From Rhodobacter sp. (GTDB lineage Bacteria > Pseudomonadota > Alphaproteobacteria > Rhodobacterales > Rhodobacteraceae): 48,334 nt of DNA. The translations under genes were made by a program, and so were the position numbers. Numbering within the stretch: the first letter of the stretch is position 1; each line of letters begins with the position of its first letter. Below are positions 22,922 through 31,893 of the stretch, piece after piece. The DNA is taken from positions 1 through 48,334 of the forward strand of contig JADCDI010000017.1 of NCBI GenBank assembly GCA_020251025.1, written 5' to 3'. Below the pieces are notes generated by a model that saw nothing but the letters and a program-made list of their open reading frames with translations, made no database searches and was not told where the DNA came from.

Positions 22922-25735
22922 ATGACCTTCGAAAGCCGTATCACGCGCCGCCCCCTTGCCCATGACCCGGAGGCGGCATCTGCAACAGCCCTGGATTTCG
23001 CCGATCTGGGGCCCGGGCTTGCGGGCCTTCTGGCGGCCACGGCCGGATGCAGCCCGTTCCTGCGCGCCCTGATGATCCGCGAGGCTGACTGGCTGCGACC
23101 CGCCCTGCAGGTGCCGCCCGAGTCGTGTCTGGCGGCGCTTCTTGCGGGTTGCGATGGTCTGGCCCCCGATCTTTTGGTCCCCGTCCTGCGGCAGGCCAAG
23201 CGGCGCGTGGCCCTGCTGGTGGCGCTGGCCGACCTTGGCGGGGTCTGGACGCTGGAACAGGCCACGGGGGCACTGACCGACTTTGCCGACAGGGCGGTGC
23301 AGACAAGCCTTTCCGCGCTGGTCGCCGAGGAAATCCGGCGCGGCAAGCGGCCCGGGGCACAGCCCGGGGATGCGGCCACGGCGGCGGGCATGGTGGTGCT
23401 GGCCATGGGCAAGATGGGCGCGGGGGAGCTGAATTATTCGTCGGATATCGACCTGATCTGCCTGTTTGACGAAACCCGCTATCCCGGTACCGCCCCCGAG
23501 GCGCGCAGCGCCTTCATCCGGGTGACCCGGCGGCTTGCGGCCGTTCTGTCGGACAGCACGCAGGACGGCTATGTCTTCCGCACCGATCTGCGGCTGCGAC
23601 CCGATGCGGCCGTTACCCCGGTTTGCCTGTCGATGGCCTTTGCCGAAAACTATTACGAGGCGCAGGGCCGCACCTGGGAACGCGCCGCCTATATCAAGGC
23701 CCGCCCCTGTGCCGGTGATCTGGAAGCGGGCGCACGGTTCCTGCACAGGCTGACCCCCTTTGTCTGGCGCAGGCATCTTGATTTTGCCGCCATCCAGGAT
23801 GCCCATGACATGCGCCTGCGGATCCGCGATCACCGCAATCTGCACGGACCCGTGCAGATCGAGGGGCATGACCTGAAACTGGGGCAGGGCGGTATCCGCG
23901 AAATCGAATTCTTCACCCAGACGCGCCAGCTGATCGCGGGCGGGCGCGACGCCGGCCTGCGCGACCGCACCACCACCGGGGCGCTGGCGGCCCTTGCCGC
24001 CAGGGGCTGGATCCCTGCGGAGGTGGCCGCAGAACTGACGCGGCATTACCGCGAACACCGCGAGCTGGAGCATCGCCTGCAGATGGTCCGCGATGCCCAG
24101 ACCCATGTGATGCCTTCCACCGCCGAAGGCGTGGCCCGCATCGCGCAGTTCTGCGGCGAGGCCGATGTCGATGCCTTCCGTGATCGTCTGAAGCGCCGTC
24201 TTGACCGGGTGGAAACCCTGACGGGCGGATTCTTTTCGCCCGCCGGGGCGCCCGTCGGCCCCGATCTGTCGCCCCAGACCCGCGCCATCGTGGACGGCTG
24301 GTTCACCTATCCGGCGCTGCGGTCCGAACGCGCGGTTGCGATCTTTCAGCGGCTGCGCCCGGTCCTGCTGAACCGTCTGGCGCGGGCGGCCAACCCCGAC
24401 GAGGCGCTCCTGGCGCTGGACGGCTTTCTGGCTGGCCTGCCCGCCGGGGTTCAGCTCTTTTCCCTGTTCGAGGCGAACCCCCCGCTGGTCGATCTGATCG
24501 TTGACATCGCCTCGACCGCGCCGGAGCTGGCGCGCTATCTTTCCCGCAACGCCCCGGTGCTGGATGCGGTGATCGGCGGCAGTTTCTTTGCGCCCTGGCC
24601 CGGCGAGGCGGCCCTTGCGGCGGATCTGGCGCGCCTGCTGGACGCCGAGCCGGATTACGAAAGGAAACTCGACAGCGCCCGCCGCTGGATGAAGGAATGG
24701 CACTTTCGCGTCGGGGTGCACCATCTGCGCGGGCTGATCACCGCCGCCGAAGCCGGGGCAAGCTATGCCGATCTTGCCGCAGCCACGCTGCAGGGCCTTT
24801 GGCCGACGCTGTGCCAGCAGGTGACACGCCGCTATGGCGGGATACCGGGACGGGGCGCGGTGATTCTCGGCATGGGCAGCCTGGGGGCCGGGCGGCTGAA
24901 CGCCGCCTCCGACCTTGACCTGATCATGGTTTATGACGCACCTGCCGATGCTGTCAGCACCGGCCCGCGTCCCCTGGGCGCAAGGGCCTGGTATGCGCGC
25001 CTCACCCAGACGCTGGTCACCGCGCTGACGGCCCCGATGGCCGGGGGCAAGCTTTATGAGGTCGACATGCGCCTGCGCCCGTCGGGACGGCAGGGGCCGG
25101 TTGCGACCTCGTTCGAGGGTTTTTGCCACTATCACCGGGATGAGGCCTGGACCTGGGAACACCTCGCCCTGACCCGGGCGCGGGTGGTGGCCGGGGCGGG
25201 GGGGCTGGCCGACAGGGTCGAAGGGTTCCGCCGGGCGCTGATCCGTGAAAAGGGCCGGGGCGCGCAGGTCATTTCCGATGCCGCCGCCATGCGGGCGCGG
25301 CTGCTTGCCGCCTGGCCCGCGCCCTCTGACTGGGAAGCAAAGACCGGCCCCGGTCGGCTGATGGACATCGACTTTCTGGCACAGACAGCCGCGCTTATGG
25401 CCGGTGATCCGCAGTGCGGCACCGATCAGCAATTGCGCGCCGGGCGGGAATCGGGCTTTCTGTCCGCAGCCGAGACGGAGATCCTGCTGGCCGCCTGGCG
25501 GCTGTTCTGGACCGTGCGGGCGGCTGGCAGGCTGCTGACGGACCGCGACCTGGGCCCCGAGGGTCTGGGACAGGGGGGATGCGCCTTTCTGCTGCGGGAA
25601 ACCGGGGCGGAAACGGTGGCGGACCTGACCCTCCGGCTGCGCACGGCGGCAGAGGCGGCGGCGGCGGTGATCGCCGCGAAACTGGCCCGGGTGCAAGGGC
25701 ACGGGGGGACGCGCGATGCGCCTGACAGAAGCTGA
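22922..25735 (+). CDS. glnE: Glutamine synthetase adenylyltransferase/deadenylase
   Basis: The protein has 937 residues. Two nucleotidyltransferase domains are visible. The N-terminal deadenylase has AMGKMGAGELNYSSDIDLI near 160. The C-terminal adenylyltransferase has GMGSLGAGRLNAASDLDLI near 650, with both acidic residues of SDxDLI present in each. The middle contains GQGGIREIEFFTQTRQL. The enzyme adds or removes AMP on glutamine synthetase under control of PII. The start is set at 22922 (MTFESRITRRPLAHD); no good ribosome-binding site is seen there, and an ATG at 22880 is possible. The last 20 bases overlap the next gene. Confidence 0.94.
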   Translation: MTFESRITRRPLAHDPEAASATALDFADLGPGLAGLLAATAGCSPFLRALMIREADWLRPALQVPPESCLAALLAGCDGLAPDLLVPVLRQAKRRVALLVALADLGGVWTLEQATGALTDFADRAVQTSLSALVAEEIRRGKRPGAQPGDAATAAGMVVLAMGKMGAGELNYSSDIDLICLFDETRYPGTAPEARSAFIRVTRRLAAVLSDSTQDGYVFRTDLRLRPDAAVTPVCLSMAFAENYYEAQGRTWERAAYIKARPCAGDLEAGARFLHRLTPFVWRRHLDFAAIQDAHDMRLRIRDHRNLHGPVQIEGHDLKLGQGGIREIEFFTQTRQLIAGGRDAGLRDRTTTGALAALAARGWIPAEVAAELTRHYREHRELEHRLQMVRDAQTHVMPSTAEGVARIAQFCGEADVDAFRDRLKRRLDRVETLTGGFFSPAGAPVGPDLSPQTRAIVDGWFTYPALRSERAVAIFQRLRPVLLNRLARAANPDEALLALDGFLAGLPAGVQLFSLFEANPPLVDLIVDIASTAPELARYLSRNAPVLDAVIGGSFFAPWPGEAALAADLARLLDAEPDYERKLDSARRWMKEWHFRVGVHHLRGLITAAEAGASYADLAAATLQGLWPTLCQQVTRRYGGIPGRGAVILGMGSLGAGRLNAASDLDLIMVYDAPADAVSTGPRPLGARAWYARLTQTLVTALTAPMAGGKLYEVDMRLRPSGRQGPVATSFEGFCHYHRDEAWTWEHLALTRARVVAGAGGLADRVEGFRRALIREKGRGAQVISDAAAMRARLLAAWPAPSDWEAKTGPGRLMDIDFLAQTAALMAGDPQCGTDQQLRAGRESGFLSAAETEILLAAWRLFWTVRAAGRLLTDRDLGPEGLGQGGCAFLLRETGAETVADLTLRLRTAAEAAAAVIAAKLARVQGHGGTRDAPDRS

Positions 25736-25988
25736 TCCGAAGGGGCTGGTCCGGGAAAGCTACCGCATCGACGGCATCACGCTGCAAGAGTGCCGGTCGA
25801 TCTTCATCGACTGGGCGCTGAGCCTGCCCGTCACGGCGGATGTGCCCGCTGCGATCCGGACGCTGCTTGCAGGCTATGGCGCTGCCGATCCGGATCATCC
25901 CATGGGTCAGGTCCTGCGCGATGGTCTGGCGGCGGCACCCCAGGCCCGGCGGCGCGGTGGCCGTGCCGCCCGCGCGGCGCGGGTCTGA
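25716..25988 (+). CDS. Small hypothetical protein overlapping the end of glnE
   Basis: The product has 90 residues, starting MRLTEADPKGLVRESYRIDG and including LQECRSIFIDWALSLP. It ends in a basic stretch (ARRRGGRAARAARV). The ATG lies 20 bases before the glnE stop, in another frame, which implies translational coupling. No domain is recognised. The protein character is better than for a random frame: balanced charge in the first 60 residues, and a likely helix around the CRSIFIDWAL segment. Confidence 0.6.
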   Translation: MRLTEADPKGLVRESYRIDGITLQECRSIFIDWALSLPVTADVPAAIRTLLAGYGAADPDHPMGQVLRDGLAAAPQARRRGGRAARAARV

Positions 25989-26063
25989 CCGGCAGTGCCG
26001 GCCGCCTGAAGGCTGACCCTTCCCGGTTGCGGTCCGGCCTGCCCGCGTGCGCGGCTGGCCGCC

Positions 26064-26702
26064 TCAGCGCAGGGCGGCCGCTTCGGCGGCAAGGGCCGTG
26101 ATCGCGGCCCAGTCGCCCCGGACCATCGCATCCTTCGGCGCAACCCAGCTGCCGCCGACGCAGACCACATTGGGCAGCGCCAGGTAATCGCGGGCATTCT
26201 TCAGGCTGATGCCGCCGGTCGGGCAGAAGCTGACCTGCGCAAGCGGCGCGCCGATGGCCTTCAGGGCCGCCGCCCCGCCGGAGGCTTCGGCGGGAAAGAA
26301 CTTCTGGACCGAATAGCCCTTTTCCAGCAGCACCATCACCTCGGTCGCGGTGGCGGCCCCCGGCAGCAGGGGCAGGCCCTCGTCTTCGCAGGCGGCGACC
26401 AGCCGGTCGGTGGCACCGGGCGAGACGCCGAATTTCGCCCCCGCCGCCCTGGCCGCCCTGACATCCGCAGGCGTCAGCAGCGTGCCGGCACCGACGACAC
26501 CGCCCGGCACCCCGGCCATGGCGCGGATCACATCCAGCGCGGCGGGGGTGCGCAAGGTGACCTCCAGCGCGGGCAGGCCGCCCCTGACCAGCGCCTCGGC
26601 CAGGGGGCGGGCATGGGCGGCATCCTCGATCACCAGCACGGGGATGACCGGGGCAAGGCGGCAGATTTCGGCGGCGCGGCGGCTTTGGTCGGCGGGGGTC
26701 AT
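26064..26702 (-). CDS. eda: 2-dehydro-3-deoxyphosphogluconate (KDPG) aldolase
   Basis: The protein has 212 residues. The start at 26702 follows AAAAGGAA. The Schiff-base lysine is residue 134 in SVQKFFPAEASGG, and the catalytic glutamate is residue 47 in GLPALEVTLRT. GAGTLLTP and FCPTGGIS are the other hallmark motifs. It cleaves KDPG to pyruvate and glyceraldehyde 3-phosphate in the Entner-Doudoroff pathway. The dehydratase gene edd, often its neighbour, is not in the window; upstream on this strand there is only decayed DNA. Confidence 0.94.
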   Translation of the reverse strand: MTPADQSRRAAEICRLAPVIPVLVIEDAAHARPLAEALVRGGLPALEVTLRTPAALDVIRAMAGVPGGVVGAGTLLTPADVRAARAAGAKFGVSPGATDRLVAACEDEGLPLLPGAATATEVMVLLEKGYSVQKFFPAEASGGAAALKAIGAPLAQVSFCPTGGISLKNARDYLALPNVVCVGGSWVAPKDAMVRGDWAAITALAAEAAALR

Positions 26703-27534
26703 TGGGGGGTTCCTTTTGGCAGGGCAGTCAGGGCCGGGGGATGTCCCCGGTGAGACGGTGGATGGAGTGTTATGGATCAATGGGTTGGCGGGGGTAGTTT
26801 ACCAAATGGTCCTCCTCGGGGCAATCCTTCAGGCCGGGCAAACGCAGATGGACAGCATCGGTCGCGGACCCCTTCATGCCCGTCTGTCTGATCCCTTGCT
26901 GCGTTTTCGGCACCGCATCCCGCGCATCCTTCCGCACTTGTCCCACAGGGCTTTCTGCCAATGCTTCGAAAGGATCGCACCATCAATCCATGGGATCAAA
27001 CACCCGGTGGTCCCCTGGCGTGTGCGGACCTGCCGCTGCTGATGCCGCGCATCTCTGCAGTTGTCGCGCAACACGTATCGCCCCTCCTTGGGCAACTGCT
27101 GACACTGTGGATATGCGTCTCCATGGCCTCAAGAGCAAATGAGGCACCAGGCGCAAGGTCCGCAATCGGTTTCAGCCCCGGGGGGGCAACATGACAACTC
27201 TGTGTCTTGGCCAGGACAGTCTGCAGCTTCCGACCGCGTTGGTTCAGTCGGGTGCCGTCCCGGCTTATGGCAGTCATCCTCTGGACGGTTATCCTGATCT
27301 GATGATCTGGGAAGCGGAAAGGGTCGTCATCACCGGCAAGCTTCTGCGTGAGAGCCGGGACATGGACCGGCACCCTCAGGGGGCCGCCTTGGGTCGGGGA
27401 AGGCTTGCGGACCGGGAAGGTTCGGCGTTCCTGTGCAAGGCGGTGGTTTGAGGGGTCCCTTGGCGACCCCGGTGGTTCAGACGGCGCGGATCGGCAAGCT
27501 GCAACGGCCCCGCGAGCGTACCGCGAACCGGCCC
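26703..27534. other. Decayed intergenic island with one protein-like fragment
   Basis: No intact gene is seen. On the minus strand, 26770-26982 is open for 71 codons with protein-like composition (FEALAESPVGQVRKDARDAV and, near the end, LPGLKDCPEEDHLVNY). In the same frame it is preceded by a TGA at 26983-26985 and by further open sequence up to about 27160. It looks like the 3' end of a dead gene of unknown kind. On the plus strand the frame at 27191-27451 has no recognisable motif. Confidence 0.35.
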
Positions 27535-27905
27535 CGGTACAACCGCGCGTTTGGGTGCCGGGGGTCGATGGGGATCCTGACCGGCGCTGCGATGCAGGGG
27601 CTGGCGGAGCCTGTCGGCAGGATCGACAGGCCTGCGGTTTTCCTGGGCAAGGCGACCCGGCTGTGGCTGTCGGTCAAGGGTCTGTTCAGGCTGACCCTGC
27701 GCCAGGCGATCGGCATGGTGCGGGCATTGCTGAAGCCGACGGGGCTGGACGGGCCCCTGCCGGACGGCACTGCCCTGTGCCGCCGCCCGAAGACCCCGAC
27801 GGTCCGGATGCCCTGTCTGTGCGTCGGCGGCCCCTTGAACCTGCCGGCGGACAGAACCGGCATCAGCTTCCCTGGCGACGGTGAAAGGCACGCCCGGAAC
27901 AGGGT
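27535..27905 (+). pseudogene. IS5-type transposase remnant (N-terminal half)
   Basis: In one frame the order of an IS5-family transposase N-terminus can be read: RYNRAFGCRGSM, then LSVKGLFRLTLRQAIGMVRA (intact relatives have the LFGMALRQTTGFVESLL type), LLKPTGLDGPLPDGTALCRR, and then LCVGGPLNLPADRTGISFPG, GDGERHARN (relatives: LLVDSTGIK then GEGEWHARKHG). The first catalytic aspartate is kept in ADRTG, but many core positions are changed and the rest of the protein is missing. The remnant runs directly into a GC-rich repeat. No start codon or inverted repeat is evident. Confidence 0.65.
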
Positions 27906-27929
27906 GCTGAAAAGTGCCCCCCGCATGCC

Positions 27930-28220
27930 CGGCGGGAAGCTCTTTCCGGTCCGGGGAAAGGGATTGCCCCTGGGGGCGGGACGCGGAACCGCGACCTGCG
28001 TTTCCCCCGCCCCTGAGCGACGGTCCCACAAGGGCCGTCTCCACCCGCATAACGCAGGCCAGCGCCCGCCGCAGGCGGGGTGGGCGCTGGCCGGGGGCTT
28101 TGGCCGCCGGCTGGCCCTGATCCCGGCGTGGCGCTGGGCCAAGGGCGATGGCCCCTGCCGGGATGCTCAAGGGGCGCGCAGGTGCAAGAGCGTCCCGCTT
28201 TCCGGTCAGCCAGCCCCTGC
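27930..28220 (+). repeat. GC-rich multi-hairpin repeat, central copy
   Basis: The order of blocks matches the window ends: GGGCGGGACGCGG...CGTTTCCCCCGCC-like (27977-28012), CGACGGTCCC (about 28018-28027), GGCCAGCGCCCGCC (28057-28070) with its partner GGGCGCTGGCC (28082-28092), GGGGGCTTTGGC and GATGGCCCCTGCC (about 28147-28159), then CCCGCTTTCCGGTCAGCCAG near 28195. Identity to the left-end copy is lower than that between the two window ends. It abuts the IS5-type remnant. Confidence 0.7.
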
Positions 28221-28474
28221 GACCGGCACTTTTTCAGGACCCTGCAAAAGCCGGCAAGCTTCAGCGGGAAAGCCTTGGTCCCGCCGGACCCGATGGAATT
28301 CCTGAAGTCTGTATCGCGCATGTCGCCCGCCTGCGGCTCCAGCCAGGAAGGCATTCAAATCCCTTCTGAACAGAAAAGGACTTCGCACGCCGGGCCTGTC
28401 AGGGGGTCAAACCCGGCGCAGCATTTCAACGCGGCCAAAGAGTGCGCGGCGGATGCCTTCCGCCGCCTTTCGCA
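28221..28474. other. Gene-free stretch upstream of the lpdA 3' end
   Basis: Between the central repeat and the end of lpdA I see no gene. The frames are short or GC-driven and carry no recognisable motif. There is no clear terminator for lpdA apart from minor palindromes. Confidence 0.4.
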
Positions 28475-29872
28475 TCAGAAATGAATCACCCGCCCGTAAG
28501 CATCCAGCACCGCTTCATGCATCATCTCGCTCAGCGTCGGGTGCGGGAAAACCGTTTCCATCAACTCCGCTTCGGTCGTCTCCAGCGTGCGGCCGATGAC
28601 ATAGCCCTGGATCAGCTCGGTCACTTCGGCCCCCACCATATGCGCGCCCAGGAGTTCGCCGGTCTTCGCATCAAACACGGTTTTCACAATCCCTTCCGCC
28701 TCGCCCAGCGCAATCGCCTTGCCGTTGCCGATGAAGGGGAATCGGCCGATGCGGATGTCATGGCCTGCCGCCTTTGCCTTTTCCTCGGTCAGGCCGACGC
28801 TGGCGATCTGCGGGTTGCAATAGGTGCAGCCGGCGATTGACCCGGGCTTGATCGGGTGCGGATGGCCGCCCGCGATCAGTTCGGCCACCATCACGCCTTC
28901 ATGACTGGCCTTGTGCGCCAGCCATGGCGCGCCGGCAATGTCGCCGATGGCATAAAGCCCCTCGACCCCGGTGCGGCAGAATTCATCTGTCACCACATGG
29001 GTGCGATCAATTTTCACGCCCAGCGCCTCCAGGCCGAGGTTTTCGGTGTTCCCGACGATGCCCACGGCGGAAATCACCGTATCAAACTCCATGGCCGTGG
29101 TCTTGCCGTTCTGTTCGATCTGCGCCGTCACACCGAGGCCCGGCTTGCGGTTCAGCGATTTGACGGCGGCTTTTTCCAGAATCTTCATGCCCTGCCTGAG
29201 GAATTGCTTCTTCGCAAAGGCGGCGATTTCGGCATCTTCCACCGGCAGGATGCGGTCCATCACCTCGACCACGGTCGTATCGGCCCCCAGCGTGTTGAAG
29301 AAGCTGGCAAATTCGATGCCGATGGCCCCGGACCCGATCACCAGCAGCCGCTTCGGCATCCTGACCGGCTGCAGCGCATGGCGATAGGTCCAGACCAGAT
29401 CGCCGTCCGCCTCCAGCCCCGGCAGTTCGCGCGCGCGCGCGCCCGTGGCCAGGATGATGGCGGGGGCCGTCAGCTCTTCCACGCCCTTGTCGGTGGTGAC
29501 GGCAACGCGGCCTTTGGCCGGGATCGTCGCCACGCCCATGAAGACGGTGATCTTGTTCTTCTTCATCAGGTGGCCGATACCGCCCGACAGTTGCTTTGCC
29601 ACGCCGCGCGACCTTGCGACGACGGCGGGCAGATCATAGCCGATCCCGTCCGCCTTCAGCCCGAATTCCTTGGCCCGGTGCATCAGGTGGAACACCTCGG
29701 CAGACCGCAGCATCGCCTTGGTCGGAATACAGCCCCAGTTCAGGCAGATGCCGCCCAGGTTTTCCCGCTCGACAATGGCAACCTGCTTGCCCAGTTGGGC
29801 CGCCCGGATGGCGGCGACATAGCCGCCGGGACCGGACCCGATCACGATCACGTCAAAGGACTTGGCAGCCAC
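28475..29872 (-). CDS. lpdA: Dihydrolipoyl dehydrogenase (E3)
   Basis: The protein has 465 residues from a GTG start. FAD-binding GSGPGGYVAA is near 12. The redox-active disulfide is C43-C48 in GGICLNWGCIPTKA. The NAD-binding motif is GSGAIGIEFASFF. The catalytic HPTLSE is near the C-terminus, and YAIGDIAG marks the second FAD motif. It reoxidises dihydrolipoamide for a 2-oxoacid dehydrogenase complex or the glycine cleavage system. No E1 or E2 genes are adjacent, so it may serve any of them. It is followed upstream on the same strand by a DUF924 gene, 30 bases away. Confidence 0.94.
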   Translation of the reverse strand: MAAKSFDVIVIGSGPGGYVAAIRAAQLGKQVAIVERENLGGICLNWGCIPTKAMLRSAEVFHLMHRAKEFGLKADGIGYDLPAVVARSRGVAKQLSGGIGHLMKKNKITVFMGVATIPAKGRVAVTTDKGVEELTAPAIILATGARARELPGLEADGDLVWTYRHALQPVRMPKRLLVIGSGAIGIEFASFFNTLGADTTVVEVMDRILPVEDAEIAAFAKKQFLRQGMKILEKAAVKSLNRKPGLGVTAQIEQNGKTTAMEFDTVISAVGIVGNTENLGLEALGVKIDRTHVVTDEFCRTGVEGLYAIGDIAGAPWLAHKASHEGVMVAELIAGGHPHPIKPGSIAGCTYCNPQIASVGLTEEKAKAAGHDIRIGRFPFIGNGKAIALGEAEGIVKTVFDAKTGELLGAHMVGAEVTELIQGYVIGRTLETTEAELMETVFPHPTLSEMMHEAVLDAYGRVIHF

Positions 29873-29902
29873 GGTTCGCCCCCCTGAAAAAGCAGTTCGC
29901 CA

Positions 29903-30541
29903 TTAAACCATTCTTCCTGCCCCGGCAACAAACCGGCGCGCCGCAGCGCCTTGAGCCTGTTGCATGGCCTCTGCCTGCAACTGCCGCACCAGGGCACCGT
30001 AGCCGCCCTGTGCCAGAAATGCCTCTTCCCCGGCGGTGGATGCCCGGCCCAGCGCGGCATTGCGGAAAGGAAAGCGCCCGAAGCGGCGGATGATCTCGCG
30101 GTGCGCGCGGGCATGCAGCAGCGTTTCCGCCCCGCTTTCGGGCAGGCGTTCCGCAATCAGCGCCACCGCCCGGTCCTGATCCGCCGGCACTTCGCTGTGT
30201 TCAAAGGGCAGGTAGAAGAACTGCCGTTCCGGTTCCGGTGCGCCCAGGTCCCAGCCTGCGTCCACCGCCCGCCTTGCCGCAGCCAAAGCCCGCGCATCGG
30301 TGGCAAAGGCCAGCGCCGTACCCCGGTGCATGTTGCGCGGCAACTGGTCGGTCACAATCAGATAGGCCAGCGTGCCGACCGTGCCGTCCACCCAATGGTC
30401 CAGCCCGCCGCCCGCCGCAGCCTGCCACAGGTCCAGAAAGCGCAGCCGGCATTCGGCATCGATCGCCGCACCCCCGGCATACCAGCCTTCGGGGCCAAGC
30501 GCACCGATCCAGTAATCCAGCACCTCGACCGGGTCCGCCAT
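29903..30541 (-). CDS. DUF924 family protein
   Basis: The protein has 212 residues starting MADPVEVLDYWIGALGPEGW. Family blocks are LDYWIGALGPEGWYAG at the N-terminus, LAYLIVTDQLPRNMHRGTA (usually LIILLDQFPRNIFRGTP), ERQFFYLPFEHSE and HREIIRRFGRFPFRNAALGR. The fold is all-helical and the function is unknown; it is widespread in proteobacteria. It is co-directional with lpdA downstream and about 80 bases from the MFS gene upstream, so the three may be one transcript. Confidence 0.85.
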   Translation of the reverse strand: MADPVEVLDYWIGALGPEGWYAGGAAIDAECRLRFLDLWQAAAGGGLDHWVDGTVGTLAYLIVTDQLPRNMHRGTALAFATDARALAAARRAVDAGWDLGAPEPERQFFYLPFEHSEVPADQDRAVALIAERLPESGAETLLHARAHREIIRRFGRFPFRNAALGRASTAGEEAFLAQGGYGALVRQLQAEAMQQAQGAAARRFVAGAGRMV

Positions 30542-30623
30542 GCCGTCCTTCCCGCCTTGACACGTCCGACCCTGACAGTTCGCCTGACCCGTCGCAAGAC
30601 GGATGCGTCCCCTTTGCCCGGAC

Positions 30624-31844
30624 TCAGGCCGCGCGGTCCCGCACGGCATCCACCGCCATGACCGAGGCGGATGGAACGATGGGGGCGAAACTGCCCCCCG
30701 CCGGTGCCGCCGGGCGGCGTGTCATGCGCCAGCCGGCATAGGCCGCCAGCGCCCCGAACAGCAGCCCCATCAGCAGAAAGAACCCGCCCGGGCCGACCTG
30801 GGCCATCATCCAGCCGGTGACAACCGGGCCGCCAATGGCCCCCAGACCGTTGAGAAAGATCATCCCGGCACTGGCCGCCGCCATGTCTTCCTTGGTCAGG
30901 TAGTCGTTGGTATAGGCGATCAGCAGCGAATAGAGCGGATTGATCACCCCGCCCAGCACCACGGCAGAACCGACCTGCACCGCAAAGGGCAGGGGCAGCG
31001 CAAAGGTCAGAAGCATGGCCACCGCCCCCGCGACAGACAGCCCCAGGATCAGCTTGCGCCGGTCGATCCGGTCTGACAGCCAGCCGATGGGGTATTGAAA
31101 CACCAGACCGCCCAGATACAACGCCGCCACGAAGATGGTGATCTGCTTGACGCTCAGCCCCACCATCGCGCCCCAGACCGCCGCCATGCCGAACATCGCG
31201 GCAAAGATGCCGCCCGTCAGCAGCATGCCCGCGCAGCCCAGCGGAGAGATCCGCAACAGCCGCCGGAACGGCAGCGGGCGGATGGTATCGAACACCGGGG
31301 CCGGGGTGGCCGCCAGCAGGATCGGCATGAAGGCCAGCGACACCAGCACCGAGGGCAGGATGAACAGCACAAATCCCGAAGGATCGGGAATGTTCAGCAG
31401 GGCCTGGCTGGTGATGATGCCGATCATCTGCACGATCATGTACAGCGACATCGCCTGCCCGCGCGTCTCGTTCGTCGCCGTGTTGTTCAGCCAGCTTTCC
31501 GCCGTGACATAGACCCCGGCAAAGCAGAATCCGATCACGGCCCGCATGATCGACCAGGACAGCCAGTCGGGCACCACGGGGTACAGCACCAGCACGGCGG
31601 AAATCAGCGAACCCAGGGCGGCAAAGACCCGCACATGGCCGACCCGCCGGATCATCTCGGGCGCCATGCGTGATCCCAGCAGGAAGCCCAGGAAATAGGC
31701 CGACATGACAAAGGAAATCTCATAGGTGGAAAATCCGCCCGCCGTCCCCCGGATGCCCAGCAAAGACCCCTGCATGCCGTTGCCGACCATCAGCAGCATG
31801 ACGCCCAGCAGCAGGGGCCAGGTGGTGACTAGAACCTTCAGCAT
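30624..31844 (-). CDS. Major facilitator superfamily transporter
   Basis: The protein has 406 residues with about twelve hydrophobic helices. MFS marks are the loop between helices 2 and 3, GFLLGSRMAPEMIRRVGHVR, and the equivalent in the second half, PIGWLSDRIDRRKLI. AESWLNNTATNETRGQAMSL between helices 4 and 5 resembles YcaD-like drug/metabolite carriers. The substrate is unknown. It ends at 30624 and starts at 31844, 50 bases after the end of queA, on the same strand. Confidence 0.87.
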   Translation of the reverse strand: MLKVLVTTWPLLLGVMLLMVGNGMQGSLLGIRGTAGGFSTYEISFVMSAYFLGFLLGSRMAPEMIRRVGHVRVFAALGSLISAVLVLYPVVPDWLSWSIMRAVIGFCFAGVYVTAESWLNNTATNETRGQAMSLYMIVQMIGIITSQALLNIPDPSGFVLFILPSVLVSLAFMPILLAATPAPVFDTIRPLPFRRLLRISPLGCAGMLLTGGIFAAMFGMAAVWGAMVGLSVKQITIFVAALYLGGLVFQYPIGWLSDRIDRRKLILGLSVAGAVAMLLTFALPLPFAVQVGSAVVLGGVINPLYSLLIAYTNDYLTKEDMAAASAGMIFLNGLGAIGGPVVTGWMMAQVGPGGFFLLMGLLFGALAAYAGWRMTRRPAAPAGGSFAPIVPSASVMAVDAVRDRAA

Positions 31845-31893
31845 CCCGATCTCCGCGTCCCACGCCCCGCAGGGCCTGCCCGGCCCTGCAGCG

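Noticed and set aside
22754-25702. Minus-strand frame of about 980 codons opposite glnE
   Set aside because: It mirrors glnE codon by codon, is rich in Arg, Gly, Pro and Gln, and has no domain. It is an artefact of high third-position GC in glnE.
26770-27180. Minus-strand remnant upstream of eda as the 3' end of an IS5 transposase
   Set aside because: A GLKDC segment vaguely recalls the RLKDW region of IS5 transposases, but the surrounding residues do not fit, so I leave it unassigned.
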